From: Phytoactinopolyspora halotolerans | GTDB taxonomy: Bacteria; Actinomycetota; Actinomycetes; Jiangellales; Jiangellaceae | DNA length: 64,000 bases | Direction: 5' to 3' | Assembly: GCF_010550675.1 (NCBI RefSeq) | Contig: NZ_JAAGOA010000007.1 | Span: 245,671 to 309,670, forward strand | In this document: piece by piece, positions 50,637 to 59,330 of the stretch | How positions within the stretch are numbered: position 1 is the stretch's first letter | Layout of the letters: each line of letters starts with the position of its first letter | Position numbers and translations under genes: made by a program | Notes under the pieces: model-generated | What the model was told of the DNA's origin: nothing | The model's database searches: none | What the model saw: the letters and a program-made list of their open reading frames with translations, nothing else

Positions 50637-52037
50637 TCACATGTTGATCATGTGGCCGGCGATGCCGTGGACAACCTCCTGGATCGCCTCAGACAGCGTC
50701 GGGTGCGCGTGGATGTTCCGCGCCACCTCGTCGGCGGTCAGATCCCACTTCTGCGCCAGCGTCAGCTCCGGCAGCAACTCCGTCACGTCCGGGCCGATCA
50801 TGTGCGCACCGAGGATCTCGTTGTACTTCGCGTCTGCGACGATCTTGACGAACCCGGCGGTCTCCCCCAGGCCGTGTGCCTTGCCGTTGCCCATGAACGG
50901 GAACTTCGACGTCTTGACGTCGTAGCCCATCTCCTTCGCCTGTTCCTCGGTGTAACCGAAGGCGGCGATCTGTGGCTGGCAGTAGGTGGCGCGGGGAATC
51001 ATGTCGTAGTCGATCGGCATGGTCTCCACACCGGCGATCGCCTCGGCGGCCACCACACCCTGCGCCTCGGCGGTATGCGCGAGCATCAGCTTGCCGGTCG
51101 CGTCGCCGATGGCGAAGATGTGCGGCACGGATGTGCGCATGTAGTCGTCGATGCCGATGGCGTTCCGCTCGGTGAGCTGCACCCCGGTCTTGTCCAGACC
51201 GTAGCCTTCCACGCGCGGGCCGAAGCCGATCGCCTGCAGCACCTTGTCGGTCTCGATGACTTCCTGCTTGTCACCGCTGGTGACGGTCACCTTGACCTTG
51301 TCGCCGCTGTCATCGATGGCATCCACTCGGGTCGACGTGCGCACCGTGACGCCGAGCTTCTTGTACTGCCGGGCCAGCTCCTTGGAGATCTCCGCGTCCT
51401 CCAGCGGCACCATCCGGTCCAGGAACTCCACGATGGTGACGTCCACACCGTAGTTCGCCATCACGTAGGCGAACTCGACGCCGATCGCGCCCGCACCGGC
51501 CACCACGATGCTGCCCGGCAGCTCGCTCTGCATGATCTGCTCTTCATACGTGACGACCCGCTCGCTGAGCTGCGTCCCTGGAAGGAGCTTGGTGGTCGCA
51601 CCGGTGGCGATGATGCAATGGTCGAACGTCACCGTCTCGTTGCCGCCGCTGTTCAACGCCACGTCGAGGGTGTTCGCGTCGGTGAAGGTACCCCAGCCGT
51701 CGAACTCGGTGATCTTGTTCTTCTTCATCAGGAAGTGGACGCCCTTGACCCGGCCGTCCGCCACCTGGCGGCTGCGCTCGTACGCCTTGCCGTAGTCGAC
51801 CTGAACGTCTCCGCCGAAGCTGATCCCGAACGTGGACGCTTCGTGCTTGACCAGGTGGGCCAGCTCCGCGTTGCGCAGCAGCGCCTTGCTCGGAATGCAG
51901 CCCACGTTGAGGCAGACCCCGCCCCAGTACTTGGACTCCACCACGGCAACGGACTTGCCCAGCTGCGCGGCGCGGATGGCGGCCACATACCCGCCGGGAC
52001 CCGCGCCGAGGACGACGACATCGAAGTGCGCACTCAT
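50637..52037 (-). CDS. lpd: Dihydrolipoyl dehydrogenase (E3)
   Basis: A 466-residue FAD enzyme that reoxidises dihydrolipoamide in pyruvate and 2-oxoglutarate dehydrogenase complexes. The FAD motif is [21 protein letters not shown], the redox-active pair is in [16 protein letters not shown], the NAD motif is [21 protein letters not shown], and the C-terminal His-Glu dyad is in [15 protein letters not shown] used the ATG at 52037 ([11 protein letters not shown]); a start at 52061 would add 8 residues. It is not next to the acyltransferase genes, as is usual for the housekeeping lpd of actinobacteria. Confidence 0.96.
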   Translation of the reverse strand: MSAHFDVVVLGAGPGGYVAAIRAAQLGKSVAVVESKYWGGVCLNVGCIPSKALLRNAELAHLVKHEASTFGISFGGDVQVDYGKAYERSRQVADGRVKGVHFLMKKNKITEFDGWGTFTDANTLDVALNSGGNETVTFDHCIIATGATTKLLPGTQLSERVVTYEEQIMQSELPGSIVVAGAGAIGVEFAYVMANYGVDVTIVEFLDRMVPLEDAEISKELARQYKKLGVTVRTSTRVDAIDDSGDKVKVTVTSGDKQEVIETDKVLQAIGFGPRVEGYGLDKTGVQLTERNAIGIDDYMRTSVPHIFAIGDATGKLMLAHTAEAQGVVAAEAIAGVETMPIDYDMIPRATYCQPQIAAFGYTEEQAKEMGYDVKTSKFPFMGNGKAHGLGETAGFVKIVADAKYNEILGAHMIGPDVTELLPELTLAQKWDLTADEVARNIHAHPTLSEAIQEVVHGIAGHMINM

Positions 52038-52084
52038 AGACGACAGCCTATCCGTTCTCATCCGTCACGTTCGGCGGGTCCGCA

Positions 52085-53650
52085 TCACTGAAAGCCCAAG
52101 CGTGCGAGCGGTTCCACCAGCTCCCGCTCCTCGTAGGACAGGTGCGACAGCAGCGTGTCTGTGAGCAAGTCCACAGCCCGCCGGAGGCCGTCGATGCCGT
52201 GTTCACCGCTGACCAGGCCGACCAGCGCCGCATCGACGCGTTCCAGGACGTCGTGGATGGCGAGGTGCTCCTCTTGCAGCCGGTCGACCACCGGGGCCAG
52301 CCGACCGTCAGCCCGGCGCAGGTACGGAAGCATCGTCTGGTCCTCGAGCGTGTGGTGGGTGGTCACCACCCGGCAGTACGACTCGCAGTACGTGCCGAGG
52401 GTCCAGTTGTTCTGCCGCATCGTCATCGTGTTGATGTGTGAGCGCGCCTGGCCGGCGTCGATCGTGCCGGCCGCCACCTGGTCGATCAGCCCGCGGATCT
52501 CGGCAAGCTCGGCGCGCAGATGGTCGTGTACGTCGATGAGGTGCTGTCCGGAGGCCCGCTGCTGTGCGGTGTAGGTCTGCTCCGGGTCCGGCACCGGTCC
52601 GCTCGGCCGGTCGTCCTCGTTCCATACGCGTTCGCTGCTCAACCGCGTCCCGTCGTCGGGCGTCGGCGTCACACCCAGACCTGCCGGGACAGAGTCGCCG
52701 ACGCCGGCGATCTCCGGCCGCGATGGCGCCGCGGCCGCCTCACGCACCGCCGACACCGGCCCGCCCGCACGCTCCTGCTCGACGAGTTCGCGCACGGCGG
52801 GCACGACCTCGGCCGCGTACCGGCGGATCGTCGTCGGATCGTCGGCGGCGAGAATGAAGACGCTCATCCCCTCGGTGACGGCAAGCTCAGCCAATTGTTC
52901 CGCCCACGTCGCCGGCGGCCCTTGCAGGAATTCGGATCCGGAGCCGCTGAAGCTTCCCATCAGGTTGTAGAGCCGGCGGATCGCGGCCGGATCCCGGCCG
53001 GCCGACTGCGCCGCCTCGTCGATCAGGGTGTTCATCGCGGGCAGCGACTCCGGCGCGGCGTACGGCGAGCTGACCGACCAGCCGTCGGCGAGCCGGCCCG
53101 TGATGCCGAGCATCCGCTTCTTCACCGCGCCGAGCCAGATACCGATCTCATGCGCGGGTGCCGGACCCGGCTTGGCACCCCACACTCGGTAGTGCTTCCC
53201 GTCCACCCGCACGGCCCCAGCCTCCGGCCGCCACATGGCACGGATGATCTCGATGCCCTCCTGCAGGGCGTCGATGTTCTCGCCGACGGTCCGCGCCGGG
53301 CCGCCCATCGCCGCGATCGGCTCCAGGAACGGGCCGGCACCCAAGCCGAGCTCGACGCGCCCGCCGCTGAGGATGTCCAGGCTGGCCGCGCTCTTCGCGA
53401 GTACGGCAGGCGGGCGCAACGGCAGGCTCACGACGTTCGGCATCACCCGGACACGCGAGGTCTTGGCCGCCACCACCGACAGCAGCGTCCAGGTGTCCAG
53501 AAACGCCGACTGGTACGGGTGGTCCTGAGCAGTGAAAATGTCGAGGCCCACATCGTCGGTGAGCTGCGCCAGCTCCACCACCCGCCCGGCCTGTGCCGCG
53601 GCCGGCGTGACGAACGTCCCGAAGAGCAGGTCATGCCCATAGTCGGTCAT
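52085..53650 (-). CDS. Luciferase-like (F420-type) oxidoreductase fused to hemerythrin
   Basis: A 521-residue fusion. Residues 1-315 are a luciferase-like TIM barrel (LLFGTFVTPAAAQAGRVVELAQLTDDVGLDIFTAQDHPYQ; LDILSGGRVELGLGAG), of the class that in actinobacteria usually uses F420. Residues about 315-385 are a Pro/Ala-rich linker. Residues about 385-515 are a hemerythrin/HHE domain with HDHLRAELAEI, HHTLEDQTMLPYL, EEHLAIHDVL and HLSYEERELV, which supplies His/Glu ligands for a di-iron or O2/NO-sensing centre. The ATG has GAGAGGAT upstream. It is divergent from a MarR regulator, its likely controller. Confidence 0.92.
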   Translation of the reverse strand: MTDYGHDLLFGTFVTPAAAQAGRVVELAQLTDDVGLDIFTAQDHPYQSAFLDTWTLLSVVAAKTSRVRVMPNVVSLPLRPPAVLAKSAASLDILSGGRVELGLGAGPFLEPIAAMGGPARTVGENIDALQEGIEIIRAMWRPEAGAVRVDGKHYRVWGAKPGPAPAHEIGIWLGAVKKRMLGITGRLADGWSVSSPYAAPESLPAMNTLIDEAAQSAGRDPAAIRRLYNLMGSFSGSGSEFLQGPPATWAEQLAELAVTEGMSVFILAADDPTTIRRYAAEVVPAVRELVEQERAGGPVSAVREAAAAPSRPEIAGVGDSVPAGLGVTPTPDDGTRLSSERVWNEDDRPSGPVPDPEQTYTAQQRASGQHLIDVHDHLRAELAEIRGLIDQVAAGTIDAGQARSHINTMTMRQNNWTLGTYCESYCRVVTTHHTLEDQTMLPYLRRADGRLAPVVDRLQEEHLAIHDVLERVDAALVGLVSGEHGIDGLRRAVDLLTDTLLSHLSYEERELVEPLARLGFQ

Positions 53651-53762
53651 ATCGATCCTCTCGCTACATCCACCACGATAATTGATCTGTCGCACAGATC
53701 ATATGTCAGATTGAACATCTGGCATCCCGCAGACCTTCCCCGCAGCGCGTAGACTCGTACTC

Positions 53763-54353
53763 ATGGCTACCGCGACCGACGACCCGATCATCACCACCGA
53801 GAGCAGCGGCCTCGAGTCCGATCTCGGCTGGGCGATCGGCCGCGTCTTCCGGGCCTACATCAAGATGTTCGACGCCGCCTTCGACCAGCTTCCCGGCGGA
53901 CCGCGCGGCTTCCACATCCTCACCGCGGCCACCAAGTCAGCGCCGCGCAGCCAGCTCGCGCTCGCTCAGCATCTCGGCGTCGACCGCACCGTGATGACCT
54001 ATCTGCTCGACGATCTCGTCGCCGCGGGTCTCGTCGAGCGCCAGCCGGACCCGGCCGATCGTCGTGCCCGCCGCATCGTCGCCACCGACGAAGGCCGAGA
54101 GCTGCAGCGCCGGTTGGAGAGTCATCTGGCGGCGGCCGAGGACCACCTGCTCTCATCACTCAGCGACGATGAGCGGTCGACGCTGCGCACGCTGCTGCGT
54201 CAGGTCGCCGAGCGGGTGCAGGACCTCGACCCGGTGGTCAACACGTGCGACGTCGTCGAAGACATCCGCCGTGAGCTCAGCGGCACCAAACGCAGCGGAA
54301 CGGATCAGAAGAGACGCGTGGAAGGGTCGTCGAGGCCGCGCAGCGCGTCGTAG
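53763..54353 (+). CDS. MarR-family transcriptional regulator
   Basis: A 196-residue winged-helix regulator: [49 protein letters not shown] is the MarR core with the DRR wing motif. The N-terminal helix is [15 protein letters not shown]. It is divergent from the luciferase/hemerythrin fusion across 112 bases that contain a palindrome-like AT-rich stretch (GATCATATGTCAGATTG), and probably represses it. The last 49 bases overlap the 3' end of nucS on the opposite strand. Confidence 0.92.
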   Translation: MATATDDPIITTESSGLESDLGWAIGRVFRAYIKMFDAAFDQLPGGPRGFHILTAATKSAPRSQLALAQHLGVDRTVMTYLLDDLVAAGLVERQPDPADRRARRIVATDEGRELQRRLESHLAAAEDHLLSSLSDDERSTLRTLLRQVAERVQDLDPVVNTCDVVEDIRRELSGTKRSGTDQKRRVEGSSRPRSAS

Positions 54354-54991
54354 TCGACCGTGATGCAGGTGATGTCGCGGTCGGTCGCGAGTGTCCGGGC
54401 CTGTGGCTTGATCTCCTGTGCGGCGAAGACACCGCGCACCGGACTGAGGTGCGGATCCCGGTTGAGCAGCTCGAGATACCTGGTCAGCTGCTCGACCCCA
54501 TCGATCTCACCGCGACGCTTGATCTCGATCGCGACGGTCTGACCGGACGCGTCCCGGCAGAGCAGATCCACCGGGCCGATCGGTGTCGGATACTCGCGTC
54601 GCACCAGGCGCCAGCCCGCGCCGAACGTCTCCACGTTGTCCGCGAGCAACCGCTGCAGATGCGCCTCGACGCCGTCCTTCTCCAGCCCCGGATCGACGCC
54701 GAGATCATGCGTCGAGTCGTGCAGGATCTCCTCGATCTCGATGACGAGCCGGTCGTCGGTCTTCGCGCTTTGCACCGTCCAGACGTCCTCATCCTCGACG
54801 AGGGCACACGGAGGGCTCATCCAGTTCAGCGGCTTATAGGCCCGGTCGTCGGCATGGATGGACACCGAGCCGTCCGCCTTGACGAGGATCAGCCGCGTGG
54901 CCAACGGCAGGTGAGCCGTCAACCGGCCGGCATAGTCGACCTGGCAACGGGCGATGACGAGCCTGATACCGCACCTCCGAAGCTGTTCCAC
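54305..54991 (-). CDS. nucS: Mismatch-specific endonuclease NucS/EndoMS
   Basis: NucS cuts both strands at mismatches and replaces MutSL repair in actinobacteria. The N-terminal beta domain carries [40 protein letters not shown]; the C-terminal nuclease has [26 protein letters not shown], with predicted catalytic Asp, Glu and Lys. The C-terminus ends TRLF, compatible with a beta-clamp tail. Homologues begin with Met directly before RLVIARC, but here that codon is ATC (54967-54965), 6 bases after GGAGG. The nearest standard start is the GTG at 54991, used here; it adds 8 residues (VEQLRRCG). Confidence 0.93.
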   Translation of the reverse strand: MEQLRRCGIRLVIARCQVDYAGRLTAHLPLATRLILVKADGSVSIHADDRAYKPLNWMSPPCALVEDEDVWTVQSAKTDDRLVIEIEEILHDSTHDLGVDPGLEKDGVEAHLQRLLADNVETFGAGWRLVRREYPTPIGPVDLLCRDASGQTVAIEIKRRGEIDGVEQLTRYLELLNRDPHLSPVRGVFAAQEIKPQARTLATDRDITCITVDYDALRGLDDPSTRLF

Positions 54992-55120
54992 CGCTCGACG
55001 GCGACCGCCGTGACGATCGCGACGACGTGACTCTACCGCGCCGTGCCGACGCACCCGGGGAACGGGACGGCGCGGCGTGGCACCGAGCGACGGGCAGCGC
55101 TCCACACCTTCGCGCCCTGG

Positions 55121-55133
55121 CTTACCTTGTACG
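55121..55133 (+). promoter_or_regulatory. TetR operator in the tetR promoter
   Basis: CTTACCTTGTACG matches the CTTAC-N3-GTANG motif found three times before the drrA-like gene. It overlaps a -10-like TACGAT (55130-55135), 24 bases before the tetR start codon. This is consistent with autoregulation by the TetR protein. Confidence 0.6.
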
Positions 55134-55156
55134 ATAGTGGTCTGACGAAGGGTTGA

Positions 55157-55864
55157 TTGCTGGTGACCGCCGAGACCGAAACCGGAGCTCAGCCCCGACT
55201 CCCCCTCAGCCGGGAGCGGGTGCTGCGGGCGGCCGTCAGCCTCGCCGATGAGGGCGGCCTGAAGTCGCTGACCATGCGCCGCTTGGCCGAATCGCTCGAC
55301 GCCGAGGCCATGTCGCTTTACTACCACGTCGCCAACAAGGAAGAGCTGTTGGACGGCGTCGCCGAGTTCGTCGTCCAGGAGATCAACGACGTCGTCGATC
55401 GGATCGATCTACCGTCGGCGGGCGCCGACTGGAAGAAGGCCGCACGCCAGCGGATTCTCGCCGCTCGCGAAGTCCTGCTCCGCCACCCTTGGGCACCCGA
55501 GCTCCTCCAGACTCGGACCACCGCGCCCGTCGCCGTGGCGAAATACTTCGACGGACTCCTCAGGCTGATGCGCGACGGCGGCTTCTCGTACGACCTGGCC
55601 CATCATGGCCTGCACGCGCTCGGAAGCCGTGCCCTCGGGTTCAGCCAGGAGTTGTTCAATCCCGGCGACGACGCGAACAGCGACGATTCGGCCGCGATGA
55701 TGGAGAACATGGCCGGCCAATTCCCGTACCTGGCCGGGATGCTGATGGAGATCGTGCACGACGATCCCGACTCCACCCTTGGCTGGTGCGACGACCAGAC
55801 GGAGTTCGAGTTCGGCCTGGACATCGTCCTCGACGGCCTCGACCGCCTGCGCTCGGAGCGCTGA
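55157..55864 (+). CDS. TetR-family transcriptional repressor
   Basis: A 235-residue repressor with an N-terminal helix-turn-helix ([47 protein letters not shown]) and a TetR_C tetracycline-repressor-like C-terminal half ([24 protein letters not shown]). Start is a TTG at 55157 behind GAAGGG; a GTG at 55163 is the alternative. It precedes, by about 200 bases, an exporter operon whose promoter carries three copies of the same motif found in its own promoter. It therefore probably represses both itself and the exporter until a drug-like ligand binds. Confidence 0.92.
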   Translation: MLVTAETETGAQPRLPLSRERVLRAAVSLADEGGLKSLTMRRLAESLDAEAMSLYYHVANKEELLDGVAEFVVQEINDVVDRIDLPSAGADWKKAARQRILAAREVLLRHPWAPELLQTRTTAPVAVAKYFDGLLRLMRDGGFSYDLAHHGLHALGSRALGFSQELFNPGDDANSDDSAAMMENMAGQFPYLAGMLMEIVHDDPDSTLGWCDDQTEFEFGLDIVLDGLDRLRSER

Positions 55865-55977
55865 CCAGGAACTCCGTAGTCACTCGGCGTCTTGACCCGC
55901 CGGTGTGGCCCGCGCACCCACCTGCGCATTTCTGAGACCGCGGCCACGCGATTCTCCTCGGCGACAACACACGGCCA

Positions 55978-56030
55978 TTGACAACCTTACAACGTATGGC
56001 TACCTTACCTTGTAAGTTTTACATCGTAAG
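55978..56030 (+). promoter_or_regulatory. Exporter-operon promoter with three TetR operators
   Basis: -35 TTGACA (55978-55983) and -10 TACCTT (56001-56006) with a 17-base spacer. Three sites of the form YTTAC-N3-GTANG lie at 55986-55998 (in the spacer), 56004-56016 (over the -10 and start point, perfect palindrome CTTAC-CTT-GTAAG) and 56018-56030 (downstream). This is a repressible promoter for the ABC exporter. Confidence 0.78.
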
Positions 56031-56061
56031 GTGCCATCGGCGCCGGGAGAGGACAGCAACC

Positions 56062-57108
56062 ATGCACCCATCCACCCATCCATCCGCGGCGTCCGCAGGC
56101 CCGGGTGGGATCGAGGCGAACGGCCTGGTCAAGAGATACGGCGACGTGGTCGCGCTCGCCGGTCTCGACCTCGTCGTGCCGCCGGGCACCGTGCTCGGGT
56201 TACTCGGGCCGAACGGCGCCGGCAAGACCACCGCCGTGTCGATCCTCACCACGTTGATCGCACCGGATGCCGGGACCGCCGTCGTCGCCGGGGCCGATGT
56301 CGTCGCCGATCCTCGCGCCGTCCGCGCCCGCATCGGCCTCTCCGGTCAGTACGCCGCGGTCGATGAACACCTGACCGGCTTCGAGAACCTGGACATGATC
56401 GGCCGCCTCTATCGCCTGGGCCGGCGGCGAGCCGCCGCGCGCGGGCGGGAGCTGCTGGAACGCTTCTCCCTCACCGACGCCGCCGACCGGCCGGTGAAGA
56501 CGTACTCGGGCGGCATGCGCCGACGACTCGACCTCGCCGCCGCCCTCGTCGCCGAGCCGCCGGTGCTGGTGCTCGACGAACCGACCACCGGCCTCGATCC
56601 GCGCAGCCGGAACGAGCTGTGGGACGTGATCCGCGAACTGGTGAGGCGGGGCAGCACACTGCTGCTCACCACCCAGTACATGGAGGAGGCCGAGCAACTG
56701 GCCGACGACATCGTGGTGATCGACCACGGGCGGGAGATCGCCCGCGGCACCGCTGACGAGCTGAAGGCGATGGTCGGCGGCGAACGGATGGAGATATCGC
56801 TGCACACCGACGCCGACCTGGACACCGCGCGGCGCGTCGTCGCCCGGTTCTGCCATGGCGAGCCGCACATCGACGGGCGAACGGTGGCCGCGCCGATCTC
56901 CGGGGGCGCCCAGACGCTCACCGAGGCGCTGCGCGCCCTGGACTCGGCCGGGGTCGGGCTGCTCGACGTCGGCCTGCGCCGTCCCACGCTCGACGACGTG
57001 TTTCTGGTGCTCACCGGCCACGTCGCCGAGGACGACGCGGCGGCGGCGAGCAACGCCGGTCCGACACCCGATCGGCGTTCCGACGAATCCATGGAGGTGG
57101 CGGTCTGA
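56062..57108 (+). CDS. DrrA-type ABC exporter ATP-binding protein
   Basis: A 348-residue ATPase of the daunorubicin-resistance (DrrA) type. Walker A is LLGPNGAGKTTAVSIL, the signature is YSGGMRRRLDLAAALV, Walker B is VLVLDEPTTGLDP, and the C-terminal regulatory extension of about 100 residues contains RPTLDDVFLVLTGH, diagnostic of DrrA. The open frame reaches back to 55978, which is the promoter, so I start it at the ATG at 56062, with GGAGAGGA upstream. Its stop overlaps the permease ATG (TGATG). Confidence 0.94.
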   Translation: MHPSTHPSAASAGPGGIEANGLVKRYGDVVALAGLDLVVPPGTVLGLLGPNGAGKTTAVSILTTLIAPDAGTAVVAGADVVADPRAVRARIGLSGQYAAVDEHLTGFENLDMIGRLYRLGRRRAAARGRELLERFSLTDAADRPVKTYSGGMRRRLDLAAALVAEPPVLVLDEPTTGLDPRSRNELWDVIRELVRRGSTLLLTTQYMEEAEQLADDIVVIDHGREIARGTADELKAMVGGERMEISLHTDADLDTARRVVARFCHGEPHIDGRTVAAPISGGAQTLTEALRALDSAGVGLLDVGLRRPTLDDVFLVLTGHVAEDDAAAASNAGPTPDRRSDESMEVAV

Positions 57109-57914
57109 TGGACAGGATCGGCTATGCCTTCGCCGACGGCTTCACCATCGCGCGGCGGAACGTGATCAAGATCAGGCGTGTACCGGAGATCCTGGTGGCG
57201 GTGCTGGTGACGCCACTCATGCTGGTCGTGATGTTCGCCTATGTCTTCGGCAGCTCGATCGACGTGCCAGGAGGTTCCTACCGCGAGTTCCTCATCGGCG
57301 GCACCTTCGCCATGACGCTGATCTTCGGCGCGACGTTCACCGGCGTCGGGCTCGCCGACGACATGCAGAAGGGCGTCATCAACCGGTTCCGGTCGCTGCC
57401 CATCACCCAATCCGCGGTGGTGTTCGGTCGCACCGCCAGCGACGTGATCTACAACGTCGCGTCGCTGGCCATCATGGCTGGAGCCGGGCTGGTGGTGGGC
57501 TGGCGGATCCGCACCGGCGTCGCCGACGCCCTGCTCGGCTTCGGGCTGCTCCTACTGTTCGCCTACGCCATCTCCTGGATCATGGCCTACGTCGGACTGC
57601 TCGTGCCGAGCGTCGAGGTGGTCAACAACGCGTCGTTCATCGTGATCTTCCCGCTGACCTTCATCGCGAACACATTCGTCCCGTCGGACAACCTGCCCAC
57701 GCCGCTGCGGATATTCGCGGAGTGGAACCCGGTGTCCGCGGTCACCCAGGCGGCGCGCGAACTGTTCGGCAATATCCCGGCGGGCACGCCGGCGCCGCAG
57801 GTGTGGTCGTTGCAGAATGCCGAGCTCTACACGCTGCTCTGGTCGGCGATCATCGTGGCCGTCTTCGCTCCGCTCGCCATCCATCGCTATCGGCGGGTAG
57901 GCGCGTCCAGGTGA
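57108..57914 (+). CDS. DrrB-type ABC-2 exporter permease
   Basis: A 268-residue membrane permease of the ABC-2 type, about six helices, with SFIVIFPLTFIANTFVPSDNLPTPLRIFAEWNPVSAVTQAARELFG blocks near residues 180-225, the classic DrrB/NodJ signature. With the ATPase it forms a drug or lipid exporter controlled by TetR. The gene ends 30 bases before the cytochrome bd gene on the same strand, so read-through into cydA is possible. Confidence 0.94.
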   Translation: MDRIGYAFADGFTIARRNVIKIRRVPEILVAVLVTPLMLVVMFAYVFGSSIDVPGGSYREFLIGGTFAMTLIFGATFTGVGLADDMQKGVINRFRSLPITQSAVVFGRTASDVIYNVASLAIMAGAGLVVGWRIRTGVADALLGFGLLLLFAYAISWIMAYVGLLVPSVEVVNNASFIVIFPLTFIANTFVPSDNLPTPLRIFAEWNPVSAVTQAARELFGNIPAGTPAPQVWSLQNAELYTLLWSAIIVAVFAPLAIHRYRRVGASR

Positions 57915-57944
57915 CCAGGCGCGTGCGTCGTACGACGTCATGGT

Positions 57945-59330
57945 GTGCTCGTCTGCAGGGTGGGTACCCCACTCGCCGTGCCTGTACTGCCGCTCGACGG
58001 GCTGACCGAATTCGCCGCGACGATCACGGCGAACGTCGACCAGCCGTACCTGTTCCAGGCCCGGCAGATGCAGGCGTTGTCACTCGCCGTGCACATTCCG
58101 CTCGTCTGCTTCGGCATCGCCTTTCCGGCGATGGTTCTGTACATGGAGGGACTCCACCTCCGCACCGGTGATCCGCTGTACCGAGCGATCGCCAAGAGGT
58201 GGTCCAAGGTCATGCTGATCCTGTTCGCCGTCGGCGTCGTCACCGGCACTATCCTGTCGTTCGAGCTGGGCCTGCTGTGGCCGCGCTTCATGGAGCGGTT
58301 CGCCGAGGTGTTCGGCATGGCGTTCGCGCTGGAAGGCGTCTCGTTCTTCGTGGAAGCGATCTTCATCGCGATCTACGTCTACGGCTGGGACCGTCTTCCG
58401 GCCCGGGCGCATCTGCTCGCCGGCGTCCCGATCGTCGTCGCGGGGATGACCGGGTCGTTGATGGTGATCGGCGTCAACGGCTGGATGAACGACCCAGGCG
58501 GCTTCGAACTCGACGCCGCCGGGAACGTCACCGACGTCAACCCGTTCGCGGCGTTCGTGAACTCCAACGTCTGGCACGAGACCGTGCACATGTATCTGGC
58601 CGGCATCATGGTGGCCGGATTCATCGTGGCCGGCGTCTACGCATTCGGCTGGCTGCGGGGCAAACGCGACCGGTTCCACAGGGCAGCCATGGTCGTCCCG
58701 CTGACGTTCGCCTGCCTGGCGGCACCGGTGCAGATCGTCGTCGGCGACTGGGCCGCGCGAACCGTGGCCGAGGTGCAGCCGACGAAGCTGGCCGCGATCG
58801 AAGGGCTCGAGGAGACCACCGCCGGTGCCGATCTGACGATCGGCGGCATCCTCACGATTCCGGACGGGCTGTCCCTGCTCGCCCAGCACGATCCGGACGC
58901 CGTGATCACCGGCCTCGACGCGGTCCCCGTGGACGAACGCCCGCCCGTGGCGGTGGTGCAGACGGCGTTTCAGACCATGGTCGGCATCGGTACGGCTCTG
59001 GCCGTCCTGGCGGCGGTCTACCTGGCGACGATGGTATGGCGGCGCCGCCTGCCCAGGTCCGCGTGGTTCTACCGCGCCGTCGTCGCCGCCGGCCCGCTCG
59101 CACTCGTCGCGCTGATCGCCGGCTGGATCGTCACCGAGGTCGGTCGGCAACCCTGGATCGTCTACCGGGTGATGCGCGTCGAGGAGGCGGTGACGGGAGC
59201 GGGCGGCATCCCGGTCGGCTACGTGACGCTCGCGCTCGTCTACGCCGGACTCGCCGCGATCGTGCTCTTCCTGCTGCGCAGGCTGGCCCGTCGGCCACTC
59301 GAGGTCGAGACACCCGAGGAGCATCGGTGA
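57945..59330 (+). CDS. cydA: Cytochrome bd-type quinol oxidase subunit I
   Basis: About 461 residues (from GTG 57945), about nine helices. It couples quinol oxidation to oxygen reduction. Haem and proton-path residues are visible: His50 in LAVHIPLVCFGI, Glu107 in FELGLLWPRF, Glu137 in FFVEAIFIAIY, His211/215 in NVWHETVHMY, Lys281/Glu286 in QPTKLAAIEG, and GRQPWIVYRVMR near 400. The Q-loop is of the short type. The first helix starts after an unusual 35-residue N-terminus; a GTG at 57960 or 57978 may be the true start. Overlaps cydB by 1 base. Confidence 0.92.
   Translation: MLVCRVGTPLAVPVLPLDGLTEFAATITANVDQPYLFQARQMQALSLAVHIPLVCFGIAFPAMVLYMEGLHLRTGDPLYRAIAKRWSKVMLILFAVGVVTGTILSFELGLLWPRFMERFAEVFGMAFALEGVSFFVEAIFIAIYVYGWDRLPARAHLLAGVPIVVAGMTGSLMVIGVNGWMNDPGGFELDAAGNVTDVNPFAAFVNSNVWHETVHMYLAGIMVAGFIVAGVYAFGWLRGKRDRFHRAAMVVPLTFACLAAPVQIVVGDWAARTVAEVQPTKLAAIEGLEETTAGADLTIGGILTIPDGLSLLAQHDPDAVITGLDAVPVDERPPVAVVQTAFQTMVGIGTALAVLAAVYLATMVWRRRLPRSAWFYRAVVAAGPLALVALIAGWIVTEVGRQPWIVYRVMRVEEAVTGAGGIPVGYVTLALVYAGLAAIVLFLLRRLARRPLEVETPEEHR

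Noticed and set aside
58080..59324. A 414-codon minus-strand open frame in the cytochrome bd region
   Set aside because: It is antisense to cydA, which has all haem-ligand motifs; the translation is Asp/Arg/His-rich.
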